A stretch of DNA of 10,941 nt from Actinomycetota bacterium (GTDB lineage: Bacteria; Actinomycetota; Thermoleophilia; Gaiellales; Gaiellaceae): NCBI GenBank assembly GCA_013695295.1, contig JACDAS010000028.1:1-10941 (forward strand), in the 5' to 3' direction. The translations under genes and the position numbers were made by a program. Numbering within the stretch: the stretch's first letter is position 1; every line of letters starts with the position of its first letter. Below the pieces are notes generated by a model that saw only the letters and a program-made list of their open reading frames with translations, searched no databases and was not told where the DNA came from. Positions 1 through 6,715 of this stretch are shown here, in pieces.

Positions 1-1977
1 GAAGCTCTGCGTCGCGCCGCCGTCCCAGTCGACGGTCGTGAAGCGCTCGGGGTTTCGCTTCAGCGCCTTCACGTTCGGACAGTCGTCGCGATGGATCGTG
101 ATTCCCTTGCCGAGCGAGATGTAGCCGACGATCGCGTCGCCGGGCACGGGCGTGCAGCACTTGGCGAGCCGAACGAGGACGTCCTCGACTCCCTGCACGT
201 TGATCCCGTAGGCGTCGCTCGCGGCGACGTGCCGCTCGCGGGGTGCCTTCGGGACGGCCTCCTCCTCCACGACCCCGGAGGTCTTCAGGCGCTCAAGCAC
301 CTTGTTCACGATCTGCGCCACCGGCAGCTTCCCCGAGCCGAGCGCGATGTAGAAGTCCTCGGCCTTCTTGAAGCCCGTCTCGCGGATCACCTGAGCGAGC
401 ACGGCCGAGCCGACGAGCTTGCGGTAGGGGAGATTCTGCTTCTTGAGCGCGGCCTCGAGCGCCTCGCGGCCCTTGTGCTCGGTCTCCTCACGTCGCTCGC
501 GCGAGAAGAACTGCCGGATCTTGTTGCGTGCGCGCGATGAGGTCGCGAGCGACAGCCAATCCCGCGATGGGCCGCGGCCGCTCTTCGCGGTCAGGATCTC
601 GACGAAGTCGCCGTTTCGCAGCCGGTAGTGGAGCGGCACCATGCGCCCGTTCGCCTTCGCGCCGACCGTCCGGTGCCCGACATCGGTGTGCACCGCGTAG
701 GCGAAGTCGATCGGCGTCGCCCCGACGGGGAGGGTCTTGACCTCTCCCTTGGGGGTGAAGACGTAGACCTCCTCCTCGAAGAGATCCGTGCGGAAGGTCT
801 TGATGAACTCACGCGGGTCGGACTCGTCTCGCTGCCAATCCATCACCTGGGTCACCCAGGCGAGCCATTCCGGATCCGGTTTCCCGCCCTTGTTGCCGCG
901 CCGCTTGTAGGAGTACCAGTGCGCGGCGACCCCGAACTCCGCGGTGACGTGCATCTCGCGGGTGCGGACCTGGATCTCGAGCGGGCGGCCCTGAGGCCCG
1001 ATCACCGTCGTGTGAAGCGCGCGGTACCGGTTGAACTTCGGCATCGCGATGTAGTCCTTGAACCGGCCCGGCATCGGCTTCCAGAGGGAATGGATCAGCC
1101 CGAGCGCGCCGTAGCAGTCGCGCGTTCCCTCCTCGCCCGAGCGCTCCACGATCACCCGCATCGCGGTCAGGTCGTAGATCTCGTTGAACTCCCGGCCCTT
1201 CTTCACCATCTTGTCGTAGATCGAATAGAAGTGCTTGGCGCGGCCCGAGATCTCGGCGGGGATGTCGACCTTGTCGAGCTCGCCCCGCAGGACGACCGAG
1301 GCCTCGCGGACGTGGCCCTCGCGGTCGGCCCGCCGCTCGGAGACCATGGCCTTGATCTCCTCGTACTTGCGCGGATGGAGCGTCTGGAAGGCGAGATCCT
1401 CGAGCTCCCACTTGAGCGCGTGGATGCCGAGCCTGTGTGCGAGCGGCGCGTAGACCTCGAGCGTCTCCTTGGCCTTCCGCACCTGGGTCTGCTTGCCCTG
1501 GTACTCGATCGTCCGCATGTTGTGGAGGCGGTCCGTGAGCTTGATCAGGATCACCCGCACGTCCTTCGCCATCGCCACGATCAGCTTCCGGTAGTTCTCG
1601 GCTTCGGCGTGCTCGCGGCTTTGGAACTGGATCCGGGTCAGCTTCGTGACTCCCTCGACGAGCTCGGCGATCTCCTCTCCGAACTCTTCGCGCACGTCCT
1701 CGATCGAGAGCCCCGTGTCCTCGACGACGTCGTGCAGGAGGGCGGCCGCGATCGTCTGCTCGTCCAGACGGAGCTGGGCGGCGATCTTCGCGGCGCCCCA
1801 GGGGTGGTGGATGAAGGCCTCGCCCGAGCGCCGCTCCTGGCCCTCGTGGGCCCGCGCAGCGTAGGCAAAGGCCCGTGCGAGGAGCTCGCGGTCGACATCC
1901 GGCTTGTACTCCTCGACGGCCGCGATCAGCTCGTCGACGAGATCCTGGTGGCGTTCCGATGTCTCGAGAACAGCCAT
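1..1977 (-). CDS. rel: Bifunctional (p)ppGpp synthetase/hydrolase, Rel/SpoT type (3' end cut by window edge)
   Basis: This enzyme makes the alarmone (p)ppGpp from ATP and GDP/GTP and also hydrolyses it, controlling the stringent response in the cytoplasm. The 659 visible residues show the family domains in order. The HD hydrolase domain has HH at 57-58 and the HDxxED motif at 82-87 (HDVVED), so hydrolysis should be active. The synthetase domain has RFKDYIAMPK from residue 305; the R-x-K-D form is the one found in bifunctional Rel/SpoT enzymes rather than synthetase-only RelA. EFGVAAHW follows near 346, then a TGS domain at about 393-455. A conserved-cysteine region with CC at 607-608 follows in AKCCTPVPGD. 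The final ACT domain lies off the window. The ATG at 1977 is chosen because it gives an N-terminus of normal Rel length and sits 6 nt after a -10-like TACACT. The frame stays open upstream, so the start rests on these two arguments. Family identity is certain. Confidence 0.97.
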   Translation of the reverse strand, partial: MAVLETSERHQDLVDELIAAVEEYKPDVDRELLARAFAYAARAHEGQERRSGEAFIHHPWGAAKIAAQLRLDEQTIAAALLHDVVEDTGLSIEDVREEFGEEIAELVEGVTKLTRIQFQSREHAEAENYRKLIVAMAKDVRVILIKLTDRLHNMRTIEYQGKQTQVRKAKETLEVYAPLAHRLGIHALKWELEDLAFQTLHPRKYEEIKAMVSERRADREGHVREASVVLRGELDKVDIPAEISGRAKHFYSIYDKMVKKGREFNEIYDLTAMRVIVERSGEEGTRDCYGALGLIHSLWKPMPGRFKDYIAMPKFNRYRALHTTVIGPQGRPLEIQVRTREMHVTAEFGVAAHWYSYKRRGNKGGKPDPEWLAWVTQVMDWQRDESDPREFIKTFRTDLFEEEVYVFTPKGEVKTLPVGATPIDFAYAVHTDVGHRTVGAKANGRMVPLHYRLRNGDFVEILTAKSGRGPSRDWLSLATSSRARNKIRQFFSRERREETEHKGREALEAALKKQNLPYRKLVGSAVLAQVIRETGFKKAEDFYIALGSGKLPVAQIVNKVLERLKTSGVVEEEAVPKAPRERHVAASDAYGINVQGVEDVLVRLAKCCTPVPGDAIVGYISLGKGITIHRDDCPNVKALKRNPERFTTVDWDGGATQSF

Positions 1978-2166
1978 ACGAACAGTGTACTCAGGGGTCG
2001 GCGGGCTAAAGGATGCGGGGCCGACGCCGAGAACCCCAGGGGAGATGGCGTTCTCCCGCAGGCGACGCAAGGCGATCAGGCTCGCCAGGCTCCTCCTCTC
2101 GCTCGACGCCTGCGCGAGCCGCGGTCGCGTCCCGGGGCGGGTCGTGCGCGCGTCGTTCGGGCGCCT
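1978..2166. other. recJ-rel intergenic region
   Basis: These 189 bases separate the recJ stop from the rel start. They hold the rel -10 box and an inverted repeat: GAGAAC at 2029-2034 pairs with GTTCTC at 2050-2055 across a 15-base loop. There is no T-tract, so it is not a clear intrinsic terminator. The rel reading frame is open through the whole stretch, but it contains no family-like sequence that I recognise and I do not call it coding. Confidence 0.4.
1984..1989 (-). promoter_or_regulatory. Putative -10 box (TACACT) of rel, leaderless
   Basis: Read on the minus strand, TACACT is followed by exactly six bases and then the rel ATG. This spacing would place the transcription start on the A of the start codon. 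There is no purine-rich Shine-Dalgarno sequence before the ATG. No convincing -35 hexamer is seen. If correct, rel has its own promoter separate from recJ. Confidence 0.55.
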
Positions 2167-4044
2167 CTAGGCCGCCTCGGCCAGGGGCCTTGCCTCGAGT
2201 AGCTCGCGGAACCGCTCTGACTCGAGTAGGCTTCGCCAGCCGGGGTCCTGGTCGGTCACCCCGAGCTCCTCGAAGACGGCGCGAGCCTCGGCGCTCCACC
2301 CAGCAGCCCCGGCCCTGAACTCCTCCGCGAAGAGCGCCCGCAGCTCCTGGTAGCGCTCGGGCGTCTCGAAGATCCGCTTGACGACGAGCTGCGGCGACGA
2401 CGTCCCGTTCCAGCGGTTCTCCTGGAGTCGGAAGGCGACGTCGTAGAGACCGCTCGCCCGATAGCGGTCGAGCTGCGTGCCGAGCCCGAACGCGATCGCG
2501 CTGCCTGCGTCGCGGCCGCGATCTCGGACCCGGAACCGCAAGTGCTTGCCCTCTCCCACCGTCGCCAGCTCGGAGAGCTCGCAGCCGGCAACCAGGAGGT
2601 TCACGGCCGGGTTGCCGAGGCCGAACGGCGCCAGCCGCGCGAGCTCCGCGCAGAGCCGGAGGGTGAGCTGCCTTCCCGGCACGATCGCGTCCACCGCCGT
2701 CAGGGGGCGAAGCTCGTCGTCCGCGAGGATCCCGTCGGCGTGGGCGGCGAAGGCCTCGGCGAACGCCTCGATCCTCGCCGGCTCGATCGAGAGCCCGGCT
2801 GCTGCCCGGTGGCCGCCGAAGCGCGCGAGGTGCGCCGCACAGGCCCCGAGCCCGGCGTGGAGGTCGAACGCCGGGATCGAGCGACCCGAGCCCTTCCACT
2901 CCCCCTCGGCGCCGGCGATCAAGACCACCGGTCGGTTGAAGCGCTCCACGAGCCTCGAGGCGACGATGCCGATCACGCCCTCGTGCCACCCCTCGCCCGC
3001 GAGGACGTAGGCGCGACGCCGCCGCCCCGCCTCGGGCCAGGAGGCAACCTGGGCGAGCGCCTCGCGCAAAATCCGCTCCTCCACCTGCTGGCGGTCGCGA
3101 TTCAGCTCCTCGAGCGACGCGGCCAGGCGCTTCGCCTCCTCCGCGTCCTCGGTCAGCAGCAGCTCGAGCGCCTCGCCGGGGCGGCAGAGGCGGCCGGCGG
3201 CGTTGATCCGCGGGGCGAGGCGGAATCCGACCGACCCCTCGTCGACGGCCGCTGCGTCCACCCGCGCCGAGGCCATCAGCGCCCGCAGGCCGGGCTTCTG
3301 CGTCCGCGCAAGGGCGTGGAGACCCGCGATCGCGAGCGCCCGGTTCTCGTCCACGAGCGGCACGACGTCGGCGATGGTCGCCAGCGCGACGAGGTCGAGG
3401 TGCCGCTCCAGCAAGGGTGAGTCCGCGCCGAGCAGGGCCTCCGCGAGCTTGTAGACGACCCCGGTTCCGCAAAGCTCGGGGAACGGGTAGTCCGAGGGGC
3501 GCGTGGCGACGACCGGGCAGTCGGGGAGCCGCTCCGCGGGCCGGTGGTGGTCCGTGACGACGACGTCGAGCCCTGCCGCCCTGGCCTGCGCGACCTCCGC
3601 CACCGCCGTGATGCCGCAGTCGACCGTCAGGAGGAGGCCGCAGCCCTCGCGGGCGAGGCGCTCGACCGTCTCGGCCGCGATCCCGTAGCCCTCCTCGAAG
3701 CGGCTGGGGAGGTGCCACTCGACGTCCGCGCCGAGCTCCCGCAGAACATGGACTGCGAGCGTCGTCGCGCAGATCCCGTCGACATCGTAGTCGCCGTGGA
3801 CGCAGATCCGGCGCCCACCGGCGATCGCGGAGCGGATCGCAGCGCAGGCCTCGGCCATCGCCCCGAGCCGGAAGGGGTCGTGCCCCGGCAGCTCCCCGGC
3901 GAGGAACGCGCGGGCCGCTTCGGGCTCGCAGTGCCCGCGCCGCGCGAGGACCCTGGCCGTCGTCTCGCTGACGCCGAGCTCGGCTGCGAGCGACGCGGCG
4001 GCGGCGGGCGGGCACGGGCGGAGCGTCCAGGTCATCTCGACCAT
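2167..4044 (-). CDS. recJ: Single-stranded-DNA-specific exonuclease RecJ
   Basis: RecJ degrades single-stranded DNA 5' to 3' in recombination, mismatch and base-excision repair. The 625-residue protein has the full set of DHH-superfamily motifs. These are HGDYDVDG at 83-90, TVDCGI at 140-145, the DHH motif (TDHH, 164-167), IADVVPL near 224, and INAAGRL at 280-286. WHEGVIGIVASR begins at 353, and FGGHRAAAG at 409-417 marks the DHHA1 domain. The remaining 200 residues fit the OB-fold and C-terminal part. Length is slightly above the E. coli protein, as is common outside the proteobacteria. The ATG at 4044 follows a -10-like TACCTT by eight bases with no Shine-Dalgarno sequence; a second in-frame ATG lies three codons in. 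It is upstream of rel on the same strand, but 189 bases and a separate promoter-like box lie between. recJ next to rel is also seen in Firmicutes. Confidence 0.97.
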   Translation of the reverse strand: MVEMTWTLRPCPPAAAASLAAELGVSETTARVLARRGHCEPEAARAFLAGELPGHDPFRLGAMAEACAAIRSAIAGGRRICVHGDYDVDGICATTLAVHVLRELGADVEWHLPSRFEEGYGIAAETVERLAREGCGLLLTVDCGITAVAEVAQARAAGLDVVVTDHHRPAERLPDCPVVATRPSDYPFPELCGTGVVYKLAEALLGADSPLLERHLDLVALATIADVVPLVDENRALAIAGLHALARTQKPGLRALMASARVDAAAVDEGSVGFRLAPRINAAGRLCRPGEALELLLTEDAEEAKRLAASLEELNRDRQQVEERILREALAQVASWPEAGRRRRAYVLAGEGWHEGVIGIVASRLVERFNRPVVLIAGAEGEWKGSGRSIPAFDLHAGLGACAAHLARFGGHRAAAGLSIEPARIEAFAEAFAAHADGILADDELRPLTAVDAIVPGRQLTLRLCAELARLAPFGLGNPAVNLLVAGCELSELATVGEGKHLRFRVRDRGRDAGSAIAFGLGTQLDRYRASGLYDVAFRLQENRWNGTSSPQLVVKRIFETPERYQELRALFAEEFRAGAAGWSAEARAVFEELGVTDQDPGWRSLLESERFRELLEARPLAEAA

Positions 4045-4052
4045 CCACGTCC

Positions 4053-4058
4053 AAGGTA
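4053..4058 (-). promoter_or_regulatory. Putative -10 box (TACCTT) of recJ, leaderless
   Basis: Minus-strand TACCTT lies eight bases before the recJ ATG, with no Shine-Dalgarno sequence between. It overlaps by two bases a plus-strand TACGGT at 4057-4062 that could serve the divergent tail-tube gene. No -35 is evident. Confidence 0.45.
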
Positions 4059-4062
4059 CGGT
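4057..4062 (+). promoter_or_regulatory. Possible -10 box (TACGGT) for the tail-tube gene
   Basis: This is the only TAnnnT match on the plus strand between the recJ start and the 4144 gene. Transcription from here would give a leader of about 75 bases containing the palindrome at 4092-4103 and the Shine-Dalgarno sequence. A single short match with no clear -35 is weak evidence. Confidence 0.25.
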
Positions 4063-4091
4063 CGGCCCCGGACAGATCCACCCGCGGCAGG

Positions 4092-4103
4092 GGTGCGCGC
4101 ACC
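4092..4103. repeat. 12-bp perfect palindrome between divergent genes
   Basis: GGTGCGCGCACC reads the same on both strands and lies in the 99-base region between the divergent recJ and tail-tube genes. It could be an operator or a small leader hairpin for the plus-strand gene. In DNA this GC-rich a short palindrome can also occur by chance. Confidence 0.35.
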
Positions 4104-4128
4104 AGAGCGCGAATGCCGGTCAAGCGAC

Positions 4129-4136
4129 GGAAGGAG
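4129..4136 (+). promoter_or_regulatory. Ribosome binding site deciding the GTG start at 4144
   Basis: GGAAGGAG followed by seven bases and GTG is the only strong Shine-Dalgarno sequence in the window. It fixes the start of the tail-tube gene and rules out the earlier open frame. It contrasts with the leaderless look of the neighbouring genes. Confidence 0.75.
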
Positions 4137-4143
4137 TCTCGAC

Positions 4144-4674
4144 GTGCCCCAGTTCTCGGTCAACCCGAACAGGCTCGACCCGTACAAGAGCTTCAAGTTC
4201 CGGATCAAGTGGGACGGGCGCTACGTCGCCGGGGTGAGCACGATGAGCGCGCTCCTCCGGACGACGCAGGTCGTGAGCCACAGGGACGGCTCGGACCCGA
4301 GCTCGAGCCGCAAGGCCCCCGGACAAACGGAGTTCGCTCCGATCGTCCTCGAGCGCGGCCTGACCCACGACGCCGAGTTCGAGCACTGGGCCGACAGGGT
4401 GTGGCACCTCGGCGCCCCCGCGGGGGCCGAGTCCTCCCTGAAGGACTTCCGCAAGGACGTCGTGATCGAGGTCTACAACGAGGCCGGACAGCTCGTGCTC
4501 GCCTACAAGGTCTACCGCTGCTGGGTCTCCGAGTACCAGGCGCTACCCGACCTCGATGCGGACGGGAACGCGGTCGCACTCGAGTCGATCACGCTGCAGC
4601 ACGAGGGCTGGGAGCGAGATCGGAGCATCCCCGAGCCCGTCGAGCCCTCACTCGCGGCCGAGGGCCAGGGCTAG
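4144..4674 (+). CDS. Phage/contractile-injection tail-tube protein, T4 gp19-like (orphan)
   Basis: The 176-residue product matches the pattern of the T4 gp19-like tail-tube family, also found as the inner tube of extracellular contractile injection systems. The N-terminal signature DPYKSFKFRIKWDG lies at 12-25, followed by AGVSTMSAL. A KxPGxTEF segment (58-64) leads into IVLERGLTHDAEFEHWA. The C-terminal half has FRKDVVIEVYNEAG and YKVYRCWVSEY, then DLDADGNAVALESITLQHEGW at 137-156. In the family these strands build the hexameric tube rings. No sheath, baseplate, spike or AAA+ gene is present in the window, so it stands alone between recJ and a small membrane-protein gene. It starts at GTG behind a strong Shine-Dalgarno sequence. 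Its stop shares CTAG with the convergent gene. Composition matches its neighbours, so it is not an obvious recent arrival. Family assignment is from motif recall; its role here is unknown. Confidence 0.8.
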   Translation: MPQFSVNPNRLDPYKSFKFRIKWDGRYVAGVSTMSALLRTTQVVSHRDGSDPSSSRKAPGQTEFAPIVLERGLTHDAEFEHWADRVWHLGAPAGAESSLKDFRKDVVIEVYNEAGQLVLAYKVYRCWVSEYQALPDLDADGNAVALESITLQHEGWERDRSIPEPVEPSLAAEGQG

Positions 4675-4880
4675 GCGGAGGGCGGCCCGTGCTGGCCGCG
4701 CAGCGACTCCCAGATCACCTTCGTCCAGAGCACGCCGAGCCCCACTGTCGCGCCGAAGGTGACGACGATCACCGGCGCGAGCACCGCAGCCCGCGCGAAC
4801 GACATGTCGAAGACGAGGGCTGCGACGGCGGTCACCAGCGCGCAGGCGACAGCCGAGCCGATCAGGAGTCGGAGATTCAT
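4671..4880 (-). CDS. Small two-helix membrane protein, unknown function
   Basis: This 69-residue product begins MNLRLLIG and has two hydrophobic segments, about 5-24 and 31-54. A short polar loop (DMSFAR) lies between them, and a charged tail ends in GQHGPPSA. I do not recognise a family. The ATG at 4880 follows a minus-strand TAGACT by eight bases, the same leaderless arrangement as recJ. The TAG stop overlaps the stop of the convergent tail-tube gene by four bases (CTAG at 4671-4674). The next gene on the other side is divergent, with starts only 60 bases apart. The reading frame is open far upstream, as often happens at this GC content, so the start is inferred from the promoter-like box and from where hydrophobic sequence begins. 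Confidence 0.7.
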   Translation of the reverse strand: MNLRLLIGSAVACALVTAVAALVFDMSFARAAVLAPVIVVTFGATVGLGVLWTKVIWESLRGQHGPPSA

Positions 4881-4888
4881 CGAAACCG

Positions 4889-4894
4889 AGTCTA
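4889..4894 (-). promoter_or_regulatory. Putative -10 box (TAGACT) of the small membrane-protein gene
   Basis: TAGACT on the minus strand is followed by eight bases and the ATG at 4880, with no Shine-Dalgarno sequence. It lies back to back with the plus-strand box at 4922-4930. Confidence 0.45.
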
Positions 4895-4921
4895 GCCGCG
4901 GGTTTGCTGGCCGAAAGACGC

Positions 4922-4930
4922 TGGTATCCT
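4922..4930 (+). promoter_or_regulatory. Putative extended -10 (TGGTATCCT) of the 4941 gene
   Basis: TGn directly before TATCCT is an extended -10 element. Ten bases follow before the GTG start at 4941, giving a leader of at most a few bases. No Shine-Dalgarno sequence is present. Confidence 0.5.
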
Positions 4931-4940
4931 CGCCGCACCC

Positions 4941-5396
4941 GTGATCGACGCGAACTACACCTCCGGCGATGACTACGTCGTGGAGTTCCTCGGGTATCGC
5001 TTCAGCTTCAACGCGTTCGACTTCGAGCAGCGTGTGACCGCCTCCGCGGTGAAGCTCGGCCTGCTGGAGGCGAACGAGCTGGACGAGGACGAGACCGGAG
5101 ACCTCGTCGAGCTTGCCGCGCGCGGCCGGATCGACGATGCGCGAAGCTCGCTCGGGCGCTACCTCGTCCGCCACTGGGAGCGGATCGCGCTCCTCGAGGG
5201 CGAATCGCTCGTCTACTGGCTCCGCAAGCTGATCTTCCGGGGTGCCTGGCTCGACCATCGCGTCAAGGAGGGCCTGCTCGAGGTCGCCTGGGACGAGGAC
5301 GAGGCCGAGTTCGCCTACCGCGACCCCCGTGGGGGCCGGGCCCTGCTCGAGCTCGCACCCGTCCCGAGCTGGCACGACCTGCAGTTCAAGCGCTAG
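4941..5396 (+). CDS. Acidic 151-aa protein of unknown function
   Basis: I do not recognise this family. The product starts MIDANYTSGDDYVVEFLGYR and is acidic, with a DEDETGDLVELA stretch near residue 50. The middle is predicted helical by eye (RYLVRHWERIALLEG, SLVYWLRKLIF). A short C-terminal part looks like beta strands, with AEFAYRDPRGG then ALLELAPVPSW. No signal peptide, membrane segment or catalytic motif is visible, so it is probably cytoplasmic. The GTG start follows an extended -10 by ten bases. Codon use and GC match the neighbours, and the clean alternation of hydrophobic and charged positions supports real coding. It is divergent from the small membrane-protein gene, with which it may share regulation, and convergent with the 102-aa gene, sharing CTAG at 5393-5396. 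Confidence 0.75.
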   Translation: MIDANYTSGDDYVVEFLGYRFSFNAFDFEQRVTASAVKLGLLEANELDEDETGDLVELAARGRIDDARSSLGRYLVRHWERIALLEGESLVYWLRKLIFRGAWLDHRVKEGLLEVAWDEDEAEFAYRDPRGGRALLELAPVPSWHDLQFKR

Positions 5397-5701
5397 CTCG
5401 AGGTTCGATCCGGCAGGCGGAACCCGAGCCGGTGCGGCGGTTCCTCCGGTCCGATCCTGATCTGCGCGATCGAGCCGACCGGCACGATCACTGCGCGGGC
5501 CTCGCCGTCCTCGGGATGCGGTCTCAGCGTGACGAACCCGAAGCCGGGCTCCGCCGTGATCGAGATGAGGTGGAAGAGCGTCCCGTCCGCGAGCTCGACG
5601 GAGACCGCGGCTCCTTCGCCTTCCTGCTCGACCTGCCGGTGGAGGTTCCGGACGAGCTCGTCGAGCGGCGCACCCGGGCCGGGTAGCCAGGGCGAAATCA
5701 T
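5393..5701 (-). CDS. Unknown 102-aa protein, last gene of the ruvCAB operon
   Basis: This product is unrecognised by name. Its ATG (5701-5699) directly follows the ruvB TAG with no base between, so it is almost surely co-transcribed and translationally coupled with ruvB. The N-terminus (about 13-30) looks like one helix, DELVRNLHRQVEQEGE. It is followed by a run of likely beta strands: AVSVELADGTLFHLISI, then FGFVTLRPHPEDG, then ARAVIVPVGSIAQIRIG. This helix-plus-small-barrel order resembles Sm-like or similar small beta barrels, where a PxxxIxxI strand closes the fold. That is a shape-based guess, not a family assignment. No membrane segment or catalytic motif is seen. Its stop overlaps the stop of the convergent 4941 gene. 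Position suggests a link to recombination, or simply passenger status in the operon. Confidence 0.75.
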   Translation of the reverse strand: MISPWLPGPGAPLDELVRNLHRQVEQEGEGAAVSVELADGTLFHLISITAEPGFGFVTLRPHPEDGEARAVIVPVGSIAQIRIGPEEPPHRLGFRLPDRTSS

Positions 5702-6715
5702 CTAGAACAGGGCGCTCGCCCCGGCGGGCGGAGCGGCGCCGACGTGGACCCGGCCGAGCCGCGTCAGCACCCGGCCGCGCGGGGTCCGTTGGATGAACCC
5801 GAGCTGGAGCAGGTAGGGCTCGTAGACGTCCTCGATCGTGTCCGGCTGCTCGCCGAGTGAGACCGCAAGGGTCGAGAGACCGACCGGACCTCCGTCGAAT
5901 CGCCAGGCGATCGCCCCGAGCAGCTCGCGATCCGTGCGCTCCAGGCCCTGCTCGTCGATCTCCAGCAGCTCGAGCGCCTCCCGCGCGATCGGGATCGAGA
6001 CCGAGCCCTCGTGCCGTACCTCCGCCACGTCGCGCACGCGCCGCAGGATCCGGTTCGCGACTCGCGGCGTCCCGCGTGAGCGCCGGGCGATCTCGCCGGC
6101 GGCCTCGGGGTCGATGTCGACGCCGAGGATCCGCGCCGCCCGGAGGACGATCTTCGCCAGCTCGGCGAGCTCGTAGTACCCCAGCCGAAAGGTCATGCCG
6201 AAGCGGTCCCGCAGCGGCGTCGTGAGCAGCCCGGTGCGCGTGGTCGCCCCGACGAGCGTGAAGGGCGGCAGGTCGAGCGTCAGCGTCCGCGCGGCGGCAC
6301 CCTGGCCGACGATGATGTCGAGCCGGAAGTCCTCGAGCGCCGGATAGAGCACCTCCTCCACGGCCGGATTCAGGCGGTGGATCTCGTCGATGAAGAGGAC
6401 GTCTCGCGCCTCGAGGGTGGTCAGGATCGCGGCGAGATCGCCCTTCCGCTCGAGCGACGGGCCCGCGATCGTGCGAATCCCGCTGCCGAGCTCCTCCCGG
6501 ATGATGTGGGCGAGGCTCGTCTTGCCGAGGCCCGGCGGGCCGACGAGCAGGACGTGGTCGAGGGCCTCTTCGCGCGAGCGTGCGGCCTGCAGGGCGACCG
6601 AGAGCTGCTCCTTCGTCCGCTCCTGGCCGACGAACTCGTCCAGGCGCCGCGGCCGCAGCGAGTAGTCGAGCTCGTGCTCGTCGTCCTGGAGTGCCGGGGC
6701 GAGGAACTGGCTCAT
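5702..6715 (-). CDS. ruvB: Holliday junction branch migration helicase RuvB
   Basis: RuvB is the hexameric AAA+ motor that, with RuvA, drives Holliday-junction branch migration. The 337-residue protein carries Walker A GPPGLGKT at 59-66 and Walker B VLFIDEIH at 106-113. Sensor 1 GATTR lies at 156-160, the arginine-finger segment LRDRFG at 168-173, and the sensor 2 segment RGTPRVANR at 214-222. The C-terminal winged helix includes GGPVGLSTLA and the YLLQLGFIQRTPRGR stretch. It has the usual family length and no missing motif. The ATG overlaps the ruvA stop as ATGA (6712-6715), showing coupling, and the next gene starts immediately after its stop. Confidence 0.98.
   Translation of the reverse strand: MSQFLAPALQDDEHELDYSLRPRRLDEFVGQERTKEQLSVALQAARSREEALDHVLLVGPPGLGKTSLAHIIREELGSGIRTIAGPSLERKGDLAAILTTLEARDVLFIDEIHRLNPAVEEVLYPALEDFRLDIIVGQGAAARTLTLDLPPFTLVGATTRTGLLTTPLRDRFGMTFRLGYYELAELAKIVLRAARILGVDIDPEAAGEIARRSRGTPRVANRILRRVRDVAEVRHEGSVSIPIAREALELLEIDEQGLERTDRELLGAIAWRFDGGPVGLSTLAVSLGEQPDTIEDVYEPYLLQLGFIQRTPRGRVLTRLGRVHVGAAPPAGASALF

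Noticed and set aside
2029..2055. Intrinsic terminator after recJ
   Set aside because: The six-base inverted repeat has a 15-base loop, lies over 100 bases past the recJ stop and lacks a T-tract.
628..2202. Long plus-strand open frame opposite rel
   Set aside because: It is the mirror of a strongly coding minus-strand gene in GC-rich DNA; no domain, ribosome site or natural start is visible.
4144..4674. Prophage remnant
   Set aside because: Only one phage-like gene is present, with no integrase, attachment repeat, other structural gene or composition shift.
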